DNA of 47,546 bases from Amanita rubescens (GCA_015039365.1 WION01000406.1:1-47546); one strand, 5' to 3'; shown: positions 23,816 through 34,870, numbered from the stretch's first letter. The notes: generated by a model not told the origin, from the sequence alone. Numbers and translations: made by a program.

Positions 23816-24032
23816 GACCCGACTCGGAGCTGAGTCGGTACCATCACTACCGTTGGCACTGCCGCTTCGTATTGGAAGCGTCCGGCACAAGGCCACGTCG
23901 CCCTCCGGCACCAGACCCGACTTGGACGACCAGGATTGGAGCTGAGCTAAGCTGAATCGGTACCATCACTACTGGCACTGCCGCTTCGTACTGGAAGCGT
24001 CCGGCACAAGGCCACGTCGCCCTCCGGCACCA
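23816..24032 (+). repeat. Tandem duplication in the SDR2 upstream region
   Basis: Two copies of a unit of about 100-120 bp starting agacccgact. The best conserved cores are 23835-23913 and 23957-24032, nearly identical (tcggtaccatcactac, then gccgcttcgtaytggaag, then ccggcacaaggccacg), differing by a 3-bp gap and single bases. It ends about 55 bp before the SDR2 TATA box. SDR1 and SDR3 lack it. Probably a duplicated upstream activating segment (inference). Confidence 0.8.
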
Positions 24033-24135
24033 CAATTCACATCAGCATCGCCATGACTGCGTAGTCAGCCGCTGTGCCTGGCATAGTATATATCGATCGC
24101 AGTTGATCTCAACATCTAGACTCCCGAAGAAAACC

Positions 24136-25091
24136 ATGTCCAAAGTCATCCTCGTCACTGGTAATGAATCCAGTTTTTTCTTTTTGACGTCGTTCATTCA
24201 TGTGTTAGTTGTACAGGCGCCAACACTGGTATTGGCTACGAACTCGTCTCGCTTTTAGCACAAAAGGGCCATAAAGTATATCTTGGTGCTAGGAACGAAG
24301 AGGCAGGCAGAGAGGCCGCGTGAGTAGCTACGTCTTATGGATTGCCGATCGTTAATCCAAATCGCGATCATAGCGAGAAGTTAAAGAAGGAAAATCTTGA
24401 TGTCACATTCATCCGACTCGATGTCACGGATATCGAGACGATCAGGGCCGCGAAGGACTCAATCGAGAAGACTGATGGCAAGTTGGACGTTCTCGTCAAC
24501 AACGCAGGTAAAAGTCCCGATTCGTCGCATCTAGTAGGGTCTGGACGATCAAACCGCGATCTGTTTTGTGCTTTCAGGTATAGCAGAAATGGGCAAGGAC
24601 CAAAATCCCAGCACGGTCGACGTATCCGCCATCCGTGACTGCATCGAAGTCAACCTGATCGGTCTAGTTCAAACTACTACGACATTCTTACCCCTCCTGC
24701 GCGCGTCTCCGCAAGCCGTCATTCTCAACGTATCGTCCAGATTGGCATCCAACTCTTGGCAAGCGAGTAACATTCCCCTGGTCCAAGTTGCCGCGTACAA
24801 TGCTTCCAAAGCGGCCGTCAACTCGTATACCATCGCGCTCGCTCAGGAGGTGAAGAAGGATGGGATTAAAGTTAATGTTGTAGCTCCTGGTTTCACGAGT
24901 ACCAAGATAAATAATTTCCATGCAGCTGGGAAATCGGCTAGGCAGGGGGCAGAGAGTTTGGTGCACTGGGCATTGCTTGATCAGGATGGTCCGACTTGTG
25001 AGTATTGCTGTACTGCTTTATTTTTTTCTTTTTGAAATAATTCTGTGCAGGTCAGTTTTTTGACGACAAGGGTGACGTGATGGACTGGTGA
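24136..25091 (+). CDS. Short-chain dehydrogenase/reductase, copy 2 (SDR2)
   Basis: Exons 24136-24160, 24217-24319, 24374-24507, 24578-24997 and 25051-25091. Classical SDR; substrate unknown. MSKVILVTGANTGIGYELV cofactor motif, RLDVT, DVLVNNAG, ILNVSSRLASNS with the catalytic Ser, YNASKAAVNSY with Tyr/Lys, VAPGF, end GDVMDW. Same intron positions as SDR1 and SDR3 (after the VT of VTG, in REAA, in NNAG, near the end). Its 5' leader shares ATCTCAACATCTAGAC with SDR3, so these two adjacent genes are the youngest pair. A TATA box lies at 24087-24093 and a duplicated segment upstream. No damage seen. Confidence 0.93.
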
Positions 25092-25278
25092 TATCGGTGT
25101 ATAGCCTAGAGATTGTACTTCCCCGAGATTATAACGTACCTCTCTCTGCCGTTCTTGTGTAGTCTCGAGACTCGGAGTCTGCCGAACGATTCCGAATTGC
25201 GATGGGCCGAAGCTCCCATCTCAAATCTGGCATATATATATCCCAATTCATCTCAACATCTAGACCCAGGAAAATACC

Positions 25279-26223
25279 ATGTCTAAAATCATTCTTGTCA
25301 CGGGTATGAAAGTTCTCGTTTCGATCTCCGTTGACGTAGTCCACGCGTTAATTGAACAGGTGCCAATACCGGTATCGGCTACGAACTCGTCTCTCTTTTA
25401 GCACAAAAGGGACATAAAGTATACCTTGGAGCCAGGAACGAAGCAGCAGGCCGAGAAGCTGCGTGAGTGGCTACATCTTATCAGACTGAAGTCATCGTTC
25501 ATCCAGATCATGATAGCGACAAGTTGAAGAAGGAGAATCTCAATGTCACATTCATCCGACTTGACGTCACGAATATCGAGACGATCAGGGCCGCGAAGGA
25601 TTCAATCGAGAAGATTGACGGCAAGTTGGACGTTCTCGTCAACAACGCAGGTAAATGTCCCGATTCGCCGCATCAAAGTAGGGACTGGACGATTTTGGCT
25701 TTTCAGGTATAGCAGAATTCGACAAAGATCAAAACGCTACCACGATCGATGTCTCTGTCATTCAGACTTGCTGTGAAGTCAACTTGATCGGTCTAGTACA
25801 GACCACTACGACGCTCTTACCTCTCCTCCGTGCTTCCCCGCAAGCCGTAATTCTCAACGTGACCACCGATATGGCCTCCAACGCCATCCAAGCTAGACCA
25901 GATGCGCGACTCCACGTCGTTGCATATAATACCTCCAAAGCGGCCGCCAACTCTTATACCATCGCACTTGCTCAAGAGCTGAAAAAGGAAGGAATCAAAG
26001 TCAATGCTGTCACTCCTGGGTTTACGACTACCAAGTTGAACCTGTTCACTGCGGGCGGGAAGACGTCTAGGGAGGGAGCAGAGGTTTTGTTGCCTTGGGC
26101 GCTACTTGATAGGGATGGACCGACTTGTGAGTGTGCAAATGATCGCGTTTAGGTACTTTACTCACAGTACTGGGTTTTACAGGTCAGTATATTGATGAGA
26201 AGGGTGATGTAATGCCTTGGTAA
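25279..26223 (+). CDS. Short-chain dehydrogenase/reductase, copy 3 (SDR3)
   Basis: Exons 25279-25303, 25360-25462, 25517-25650, 25707-26128 and 26183-26223. Starts 188 bp after the SDR2 stop. MSKIILVTGANTGIGYELV cofactor site, RLDVT, DVLVNNAG, YNTSKAAANSY with catalytic Tyr/Lys, VTPGF, end GDVMPW. In place of the catalytic-serine motif NVSS it has NVTT (TDMASN follows), a Ser-to-Thr change at the expected catalytic position, so activity may be altered or lost while the fold is kept. It also has an extra Cys pair (TCCEVNLIG) where the others have DCIEVNLIG. TATA box at 25233-25240. Last host gene before the transposon block. Confidence 0.92.
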
Positions 26224-26419
26224 ATGACGATGTATTTGTAGTATCGTAGCAACGCGTAAACGTGTAAACCCTAACCCGAGGGCATGATCGCGTTCAAGTA
26301 AACGCGTTCGTATTGAAATGGCGTCCAGGATTGCCTTGCGAGCAATCGTTCCGTGTTGTTATCAAGACACTACATTTTAGCACTTTTTAGCCTTCCGACC
26401 GAGATTCGTAGGATCCTTT
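26224..26419. other. Spacer between SDR3 and LTR element A
   Basis: 196 bp of ordinary composition holding the SDR3 3' region; the bases before the LTR are ccttt. I found no 5-bp target duplication with the other side of element A. Confidence 0.5.
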
Positions 26420-26844
26420 TGACGAAGATACGCCCAGCAGCGCAGCGTCTAAGTATTAAAGTGAATACTTACTTAGAGTGGAGTGTAGAGTGGCGGTGAC
26501 GACCTCGAACGATAACTCACTATCCTATGGATATAGGATGTGGTGGTAAGAGGAGAAGGAAGGTTCTTATTTGTACCTACGTACAGGTAGTCTTATATAC
26601 TACTAGTATCCTAATAAGTACAATGTATAGTAAATAGAGGAAGAGCTGTGCATGACGTATAATATGACGTCTAGCGAGTCTAGCACAGTAATGGGATGAC
26701 GCAAGCGACTATAGGATATATCAACATCCTATGTGTATACACATACACGTATATGTATATGTACATCTAATCTGTATATCCTAATCTATAGGATAAGATA
26801 TGATGTATTATCTTTATATGAGATAAGATAAGATAACTTCAACA
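26420..26844 (-). repeat. LTR of element A (left copy; 3' LTR in element orientation)
   Basis: 425 bp, ends TGACGAAG and AACTTCAACA. Highly similar to 33644-34109; differs by substitutions and two insertions in the right copy. Contains several GATAAG motifs (26797-26840) and a palindrome at 26522-26539 that differs from the right copy by a paired change. Confidence 0.92.
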
Positions 26845-29800
26845 CACCTCCTCGCTAAGTTATCCAGAAATATATGAAATATTTTTTATACGAGTCACCG
26901 GAATTGCAAGACTTAAAAGTCTTCACGGAAGATCTCTCGTTTTTCGTGTACAAGTACGGGGATCCAGACTATATGCTGCTTTCACCTTAATCCCTTGTAT
27001 ATATATATTTCTTTGATATTCCTATAATGCTTGTTGTATACGTTATACAATATTTATCATTGTTTGATCCTAAGGATATAGGATATGACTTTATCGAAAA
27101 GCCAATACAATGATGTATATTGTTTGAATCAATTTATCAAAAATCGAGTTTCCTGTCATATTGATAATATCCATTATAAAAGCACCCCCAGGCTTCAAGC
27201 CTTACAAAGTGTGTGAAATCATATTTATCGAGAAGGGGTTTGCTCTACTGCCTTCGCTGTCTCTGATATGATTTATTACTTTGTTTGATAAAGGATAAGA
27301 ATATATCCTTAAGTGCTAAATGAATATTTTTGGCAGGTAAACGATAACGTTTAACAACTTGCATAAATATCAAGTTATGTAAATAGCAAGATATATGATG
27401 ATGATTCTTTGTGTGAAAAGAATCCTCTGATGGATATGCGAGTGTGTATATGTCGCATTGTCAAGTAAAAACTTGATGTGTCTTCCTAAATGAACTATTT
27501 AAACGAGTATAGTATCTCTACAAGGGGAGCTTCCTCCCTTGCAAATACTCTCTGCTCGTATGTATGACGAGTGCAATAATCATTCCTTGTTTCTTTACAA
27601 GTTCAGATTATGTACGCTGACTCATGTGTTCTCCTATTATATCTAAAGGCGTCCAATGCCTTATGTGGTGTAAAGGTGTCTAGCACCTTAGAATGTAAAG
27701 GAGTATATATTCTTTTTGCACAGCAAAAGTGAATATAATGTGGCGTGTTCACTTGATCGGCAAGTTGCACGCGTGACGATTCTACTTGTGAAAACAAGTA
27801 TTGATTGTATGTGGCCTAATATAATTGCTTGTCCTTGTAAAAACAAGTATGACGACAAGCGAATTATGTTATAGATGGTTGCCCAGATAATTCTTATTCA
27901 TCATGGTCTACATCTCTGTTATATCGATAAAAAACTCCTTTTTAAATTTCGATAAAGAGTTCAACCATGTGATTTAAAGAATATCTTTGTTATTCAGCAG
28001 ATCAATGTCCTTGGGTCTTTAAAGGACTCATACTTTCAAAGTATTTGACCCATCTGCTATAGAATAACAACTGTTCCCTTCTATAGATATGTGTGTATAT
28101 CTTGTCTTTTGTAAATGATGATAATCCGTCTGGTATGATGATTTGCATATCATTAAATCCTTTATAATCACTGATGTAAAGGATTGTTGTAGTTGTGATT
28201 CCATATATCCCTATTTTGGTAGGAACGCACAACACCAGTGGGGAGACGAATCTCCTGATCTCGTAATAACGAGATGAACTTCATCATTATCCAATTCCTG
28301 AGCTTTGTGTGACGATTATTAAACATAAGCTTATATGTGACAAGCTTTTATCGTTTTAATCGTGTAAGTGAATCCAGATACATTTTACTGGATGCTCATA
28401 CAGATATGATTCCCTACTTGACTTATACGTGGTGGTCATCCACATTTGCAATATATCTTGGTAATCATTATGAAAGGGTTTTACCATATATGATCAGCAG
28501 TGATAACTGCTATAAGTGCCCGGCGCATTTTATCTTAATATAAAGATAATTTGCTGGCAATATTGTGTCTGCCATACCCGACGATCATTAATGATGTAAT
28601 CCTTTATTAGACACTGTGTACAAGATTTGTTTGGTCTTGTTTTGTATATGCTATATTTATTGTACCTTGTGTATGAATACAAGATACGAATATGACTTTA
28701 AAGGTCTACACCCACAGGGATACGACCGTTGTCATGACAAGTTTAATTGAGGATCCAAGAATGATCGACATTCCGCATTCACTCATACTTGTATATTTGG
28801 GGATTTGCGCAAGGCAGGCGCCACCCCATAATAGCATATTGAATCTATTTTTGATATAGATTCTTATGACGAAGAGGTTTTACTTGTATTGACGACAAGT
28901 ATAATTATAAGTGTTTGTATAGAAGAACAAACACTTATATAATATCTCGTATGAACGAGATTTTGACCTCTAAGTCATTTGAGTGTCAATGACTATCTTT
29001 TTGGACGATATATTTGATTTGAACACGTCTTCTGGGAAGGTATAACTGCGACGTTATCCAATATAGGTTTCCTTTTCAGTACTGCCTATATTAAATCCTT
29101 AAACAAGGATTATTCCTCTATTACGTGTAGTCTATCGGCAAGTAATGTCCTCTTAACTCTGTTAATTCTTGTTCTACCCTGGTTCTATTTTATCTTTATG
29201 CATTATCCAGATGCAATAAGAGTATAGAACTCGAACGGGGAAGTCTCGTCGAATGATTTTGAATATCCTTTTTGATGTTCAATGTATAATGACAACATTA
29301 AACCGAAATTTGTTATTTATAAAGATCTTCCTTATGAGTTGGCTGAAGCTCATTCATATACGGTATATTTTGGCAATGACAATATGTCCTTGCTAATACC
29401 GCCAGGAAGGTCATAACAATATTTCGAAGTCATAGCAGTATAGAGTCTGCTGTGCCCCTGAATGACCCACAATATGTAAATATTGTTACCCATTCAAAGG
29501 TTGACCTGTACAAGTTTATATTCGTAGCAGTATTGGGTCTGCTGTATCCCCAAGTGATCCACAATATATAAATATTGCTAACCAACCTGAAAACTGTCAA
29601 AACTTGTGTAAGGAAATTCTCCATTGTTCGGATGAGACCAAGAACTAGAGTTATTTAAAGAGGGTGTTGGATTATACGCAGGTGTTCCTATCCTTAGCTT
29701 TTGAGGGCTAGGATCTGTACAAGGAACTAAATGTATTCCAATAGTCCAACTGTAATATCGTAAGAACGATACTGAGAATCTGTATTTTGAAAGGAACTGG

Positions 29801-31457
29801 TGCAAGATTGACATAACTATTTCTTTTTGATTTAAGCTACCATTGTTTCTTATAAAGAAATACTGTTATATGTACGGAGAGGATATGTAAGGTTGTTTGC
29901 GATAAGCCATAAGACAGGCTTATTTGAGATATGCATTAACCTGGCACTCCATTAAGTACACTTTCCTGACTAGGATATTTGTCAGGAGTGTAATGTCATA
30001 TTGTAAAGACAAGATGCTTTCAAGACCGTATAAGTTTCAACGTCAAGGAGCCTTCTCTATACAATAGACGGGGATAAAACTCCAATACATATTATTTGTT
30101 CGTGTTCAGGCATCTGTATATTATCGAGGGAGCTTCCTCCTCTAATACAGTGTAATGACCATGATTATGGGCCTATATCTAATACGCATCCATGATTGTA
30201 TCTGTATACAAGTTATATCGAATACTTGTTTTGATTGGTCATATACAAGTCATATTGTGGACTTGTTTATTTGCAATGATTCCCCCTCAATCAAGACAGG
30301 GATTGTATATTGCATTATTTAGCCTGATAGTATCATGTATATATATCACATTTTTAGATTGATGTGATATGAACAGTATTCTTATTAACATGTGATGATT
30401 TATAAAAATCATCTTCATGTGTTTAAAGAAATCAATGATTTCGTCAATTTATCATCTTTATAAAAAGATGTAACCTTTCTTGTATTTCACACAATACATT
30501 ATCCAACATAATGACGTTGGTCAACGTATATGGTCATGGTACATGTATTTCGCTCAAGGATGATCTGGTTCCTATAGATAATCATTTAGAATTATAATCC
30601 ACAATTCTTAAAGCTATAAGAATTATTTCGAGGTATTTTGGTTACGTCTGTCCTGTTATTGGAAAACCTATTTTTATATGAAAAGGGGATGAGCGTGAAA
30701 ACGCCACCAAACAATTCAATTTTATAGGTTGAGTACAAAGATACTCTGGACGTTTATAGATGCTTGTATAAACAAGCGTAGAAGTCTATTCTTATACAAG
30801 TGATCAAAATTCCCTTGTATACAACAGTATTTTGGCAATGATGATAAATCCTTGCTAACGTCGTTTAAAGAATGACGGTATTTATACCTAAGAAATTTGT
30901 TATCTCCAACAGATAATGTTCAGCAGTTTGAAACTGCTATTGCGACTACAGTGTTATGAGACACTTTCAAGACCGTGCTATTTCAACGGCAAGGAGCCTT
31001 CTCAAGTGTAGGAAACCATATTATGAGACGTTTTCAAAACCGTGTAAGTTTCAACGGCAAGGAACCTTTCTCAAAGGTAACACATTACTGTTATCTGCAA
31101 ATGGATTATAGCCGTCTATAGGCTATAGACATTGGTTTGCAATTGTGGAGAGCTTTTTAAAGATTATTGTTTTTATAGTGTAGACATTATAGATATTTCT
31201 GAATGACGAAGATTATATGTGTTGATGCTTGTATATGATGACAAGCATGATGATCTTTCTTCAAGTGATCGAAATTCCCTTGAACGCGGTATATTATGGC
31301 AATGATGATGATCCTTGCTTAATACCACCAGAAAGACCTTTATAAGTAATCAGGGTTGCAAGGCATACGCCTACACGATTTCCTTTTATAAATTGTACGA
31401 CAAGTAATCGGATTTATAAGGAGTGATCCTTCACGATACTCTTGTTTTGATGACAAT
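26845..31457. other. Non-coding, hairpin-rich body of element A
   Basis: 4.6 kb of AT-rich sequence with no ORF above about 80 aa. It carries dense short inverted repeats, including many CTTGT..ACAAG stem-loops (near 27787, 27836, 28905, 30763, 31230), GATGATT/AATCATC at 30394-30413 and CATCTTT/AAAGATG at 30453-30470. It also holds dispersed repeat families: a 48-bp unit at 30013-30058, 30958-31005 and 31025-31077; a 55-bp unit at 29432-29488 and 29528-29586; and a GGCAATGA..TCCTTGCTAA unit near 29370, 30833 and 31298. In the position where pol would be. Confidence 0.75.
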
Positions 31458-32615
31458 TTATATATTACATATATATATCTTCCAGAAATGATCTAAGTCT
31501 ATGCTATATTGTTCTTCTACCCATTGATCATAGCTATTCATAGCCATGAAATTTCCATAATGATGCTCGAAATCTTCATGAGCATCATAAAATTCCTTGT
31601 GGGAATTTGTTATTCTTGTATCCGACGAGTCTGTCAAAGACTCGTGTGACAAAGGTGAAGGCATGGAAACATTTGATTTACATGATTTGAATGAATCATG
31701 TGTGGAATCTGATTCCGGATCAGATTTGGGCTGTTGGACTAATAGTGGAGATCCTCCCCTGATGTAATCAGGCTTGCTACTATTTTTAAAGTCTTCCCAG
31801 CGCAAATGTGTGGGCTGTGGATGCGGCGAGCATCTGCAGTGGCCTTTGCCTTTGTTTGTTAAGGAGGCATTAGCTAAACAATGTTCCGTATGCAAGTTAG
31901 GGTCTTGCGTTGACGGAGATAATTGTTTTATAGCCTTATGCCGTAATGACCATGATGAACGAATTTTACTAGCAAGTTGCTGGACTCTAATTGGTCCAAC
32001 TTGTGAAGCAGTGTTTCCTGAACGAACTACTGTAGGGCTAGAGTAATTCGTATTATTAGCGGTAACAGATGATGTAGCCGCTGTTTGGTTGATCCATTTT
32101 AATGGAACAGCCTTAATGGTTTTAAGTGCTTTGTTTAAATGAGCAGCCGGAAGTTGATGTCCTTGTGCTGCTATGTGTCTATAACGAGTGATGATTTTAT
32201 TTATAGATCGATCATGATCTATTTTGTCCAGTGATCTGTCGAGAATTGCTGGAGAATCATCTTTATAACGTTCTTGCAAGAACATCCACAGGAGTCTTGC
32301 ATTGTAAACGTGTTGATAAAGCTCAAAGATTGTAAAGGACAATCTGAGCTTAATGGCGTGTAACGCCTTCTCGTTTTGTACAAGCTCATCAGCTTGTATG
32401 ATGATTGCTGCCTTATTTGTGGCAGTGATCGGTGCAATTACTGCTTTGAGATGAGCAGGGATTGCATTTGGAATAATGGGACACATGAATACCATCAGAT
32501 TTGAGATCTGAAAGTATGCCGTTATTTGTCGTGCCCAGGCACGATAATTGTCTCCTTGTAATTCGGTGACAAGGGAACATAAAGCACTGTCTTCTTCTTT
32601 GGTAAAAGAAGCCAT
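31458..32615 (-). CDS. Gag-like protein of element A
   Basis: 385 aa. The N-terminal LVTELQGDNYRAWARQITAYF matches the opening of Ty1/Copia-type Gag (UBN2/DUF4219-like, LxGxNYxxW), followed by a helical region with LWMFLQERYKDDSPAILDRSL, also Gag-like. The last 150 residues are Ser/Asp/His-rich. The expected CCHC zinc knuckle is not clear; only HCRCSPHPQPTH is seen. The start ATG is at 32615 with no in-frame upstream ATG. The coding sequence itself is full of perfect inverted repeats, for example 9-bp stems 31560-31568/31580-31588 and 8-bp stems 31680-31687/31694-31701. The open frame suggests that it is or recently was expressed. Confidence 0.78.
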   Translation of the reverse strand: MASFTKEEDSALCSLVTELQGDNYRAWARQITAYFQISNLMVFMCPIIPNAIPAHLKAVIAPITATNKAAIIIQADELVQNEKALHAIKLRLSFTIFELYQHVYNARLLWMFLQERYKDDSPAILDRSLDKIDHDRSINKIITRYRHIAAQGHQLPAAHLNKALKTIKAVPLKWINQTAATSSVTANNTNYSSPTVVRSGNTASQVGPIRVQQLASKIRSSWSLRHKAIKQLSPSTQDPNLHTEHCLANASLTNKGKGHCRCSPHPQPTHLRWEDFKNSSKPDYIRGGSPLLVQQPKSDPESDSTHDSFKSCKSNVSMPSPLSHESLTDSSDTRITNSHKEFYDAHEDFEHHYGNFMAMNSYDQWVEEQYSIDLDHFWKIYICNI

Positions 32616-33643
32616 AACAAGAATGTTGATAAAGGTTTATATTTGTATAAAACCTTATGGAAATGTCGGTAACAAGGTTTGATAGCCTTGTATGGGAGAT
32701 GGGTGAGCGAGAAATGTTATTTCTTGCTTCTTGATGATAGAACGATTGATTGAGATGAAATCAATTGATCGTTTGATGGATTATTTATAAATTCAATGAT
32801 TTATATCTATTTTAAAGATTTTATTAATGAAGGTGTCATTACATAAACAACAACGACTTCATAGGCGAGGGTGTCATAATGAATACAACAGCAACCTTGC
32901 GTGCAGCGTTATGAGCTACAGCCAAGCATAATAATGCCTAGCACCAGGATCGATCCGAGGAACATGTACCAGACTTGTGTGCCTGACCTGTAAACGAGTA
33001 TGACATGTATAAGGTCCGCAGACTGCAGTGCGCCTGCAGCAACTGCCTGGTCCAAGTGGTACCAGTTGTCTTTGGAAAATGAAAGGTGTCCGGTCCATAA
33101 ACCGTCCGTGACCACCTTTATAAGCACTCCCAGTAACAATATGAAAGTAGTAAGTGGATGCCTTTTGAGCAGAGCCAACAACTAATCTAAGGCACTCTCT
33201 AGGAGTGGACGCCTAATAGTCTGCGTGTATGGTCCACAATGGGACCCCAGCACGACCTTTATACTTTGTGAATGTTACTACTGGCCATATGATCTACATA
33301 CGGTAACTAAAGGCACTAAGGGCCTTATAATGGAATATCGTGCATGAATACCCCAGTCACATCACGGAGGGCAAGTATAACTCCGTGGGGGTCAAGGTTG
33401 CCATGCCAGCCTTGAGAAACATAGGTGATACCCTTATCCCTGGGTGCAAGGAGATCCCCCTAAAGCCCTAGGGTCCGGGCGCATGTCATAAGCTCGTATG
33501 TCAGGTACAAGAACTCAGTTAAATTGACGGTTTGCCACTCAGGTCTCCGACCCGCACAATACTATACCTGTTCACACATCTTGCATGGTAACATGCCTGG
33601 AGACGATGGTGATGCAAGCAATACCATGTCGGGGCCCATAACC
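32616..33643 (-). other. Leader region of element A
   Basis: 1.0 kb between the 5' LTR (minus view) and the Gag start. Starts with the primer-binding site (33630-33643 on the minus strand). Contains a block near 33424-33484 whose reverse complement is about 80 percent identical by eye to 44563-44618 of element B. A small minus ORF at 32909-33181 (hydrophobic, 90 aa) is of doubtful meaning. No other gene. Confidence 0.7.
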
Positions 33644-34109
33644 TGATGAAGATACACCCAGCAGTGCAGCGTCTAAGTTTTAAAGTTAATACTTACTTAG
33701 AGTGGAGTGTAGAGTGGCGGTGACGACCTCGAACGATAACTCACTATCCAATGTATATTGGATGTGGTGGTAAGAGGAGAAGGAAGGTTCTTATTTGTAC
33801 CTACGTACAGGTAGTCTTATATACTACTAGTATCCTAATAAGTACAATGTATAGTAAATAGAGGAAGAGGTGTGCATGACGTATGCTATGACGCGTCTAC
33901 CGCAGTAATGGGATGATGCAAGCGACTATAGGATATATCAACATCCTATGTGTATACGCATACGCGTATATGTATATGTACATCTAATCCGTATATCCTA
34001 ATCTAATCTGTATATCCTAATCTATAGGATAAGATATGATGTATTATCTTTATACGAGATAAGATAAGATATACATTATCTTATATGATTAGATAAGATA
34101 ACTTCAACA
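33644..34109 (-). repeat. LTR of element A (right copy; 5' LTR in element orientation)
   Basis: 466 bp, longer than the left copy through a duplicated CTAATCTGTATATC segment (about 33985-34022) and an AT-rich insert (about 34065-34095). Carries several GATAAG motifs near its right end and the covarying palindrome at 33746-33763. Confidence 0.92.
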
Positions 34110-34870
34110 GTTGATGGGCTCGTTCTGATGACGGCTCAGCAGTGCCAAAGTTGAGGCCTCAATAAGGCCTATATGATTGATTCTTCTAAAGGTATGATAA
34201 TGTGCTGTGGTTCACAATAGTGAAGTCTGACTCGACCTGATCAGCTTCGTAAACTGAGCTTCAAAATGATAAACTTGCCCACTAGCTTGCTTCCTGCATG
34301 GGAATCCGCATTAAAAGACGCCAGTCTGGATGTCAGATGCATGCCACGTGATGTACGAACCCAGTGGAACTCAACGTATGATATGCTCCACTTCGCCTTG
34401 GAATACCGAGAGGGGATCGATGCCATCACGGACAAGGTACGACTAGGCGTTGACAAGTTGGGCTTGAGTGAAGCAGATTGGAAGCTTGTGGAGCAGTTGC
34501 AAGACATTTTGCAGGTGAGACTCTACACTCTGCCACGTCACAAGCAATGACTGATGTTCTGCTCTACATCCACTGCTATTCTCACCCACAGTCCCACTCG
34601 GCCTCGTGTCCCATTGCCTGAACCCTTGCCCTGCGCATGCCCTACCCACACACCAAAACCCGTTCCATGCGTACAGGTCCTGAAAGAGGCAATGCTTTAC
34701 TTCTCTCGATCGAAGCCTAATCTTGTGATGGTAATCCCCGCTATGGATTACATTGACGAGATATTCACCACAGGATTGTTAAATGAGAGAAGATTGGATC
34801 CAGCTATCTGCGCCGCAATCGGCCTCACTAAAAAGACGCTCAACTGATATTACAGTAAGACGGATATGTC

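Larger units (their letters stand above)
26420..34109 (-). mobile_element. LTR retrotransposon A (Gag-only, pol not seen), minus orientation
   Basis: Two direct repeats bound it: 26420-26844 and 33644-34109, beginning TG and ending CA in plus view. Just inside the right LTR, on the minus strand, is GGTTATGGGCCCC, almost the complement of the initiator-tRNA(Met) anticodon stem (GGGCTCATAACC), the half-tRNA primer type known from some Ty1/Copia elements. Reading leftward: a leader (33643-32616), a Gag-like ORF (32615-31458), then 4.6 kb without ORFs and rich in short hairpins. With no protease, integrase or RT it resembles Gag-only non-autonomous elements (TR-GAG). No target-site duplication was found, so one end may be recombined. 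Confidence 0.85.

Noticed and set aside
29370..31077. Repeated short units considered as a CRISPR-like array
   Set aside because: Spacing is irregular, units diverge, and the genome is eukaryotic; they are internal repeats of element A.
26845..31457. AT-rich, hairpin-rich DNA considered as a nuclear insertion of mitochondrial DNA
   Set aside because: It is bounded by matching LTRs with a primer-binding site and a Gag ORF; no mitochondrial gene is recognisable.
32909..33181. 90-aa hydrophobic minus ORF in the element A leader
   Set aside because: Lies in a structured leader; no signal or family recognised and not seen in element B.
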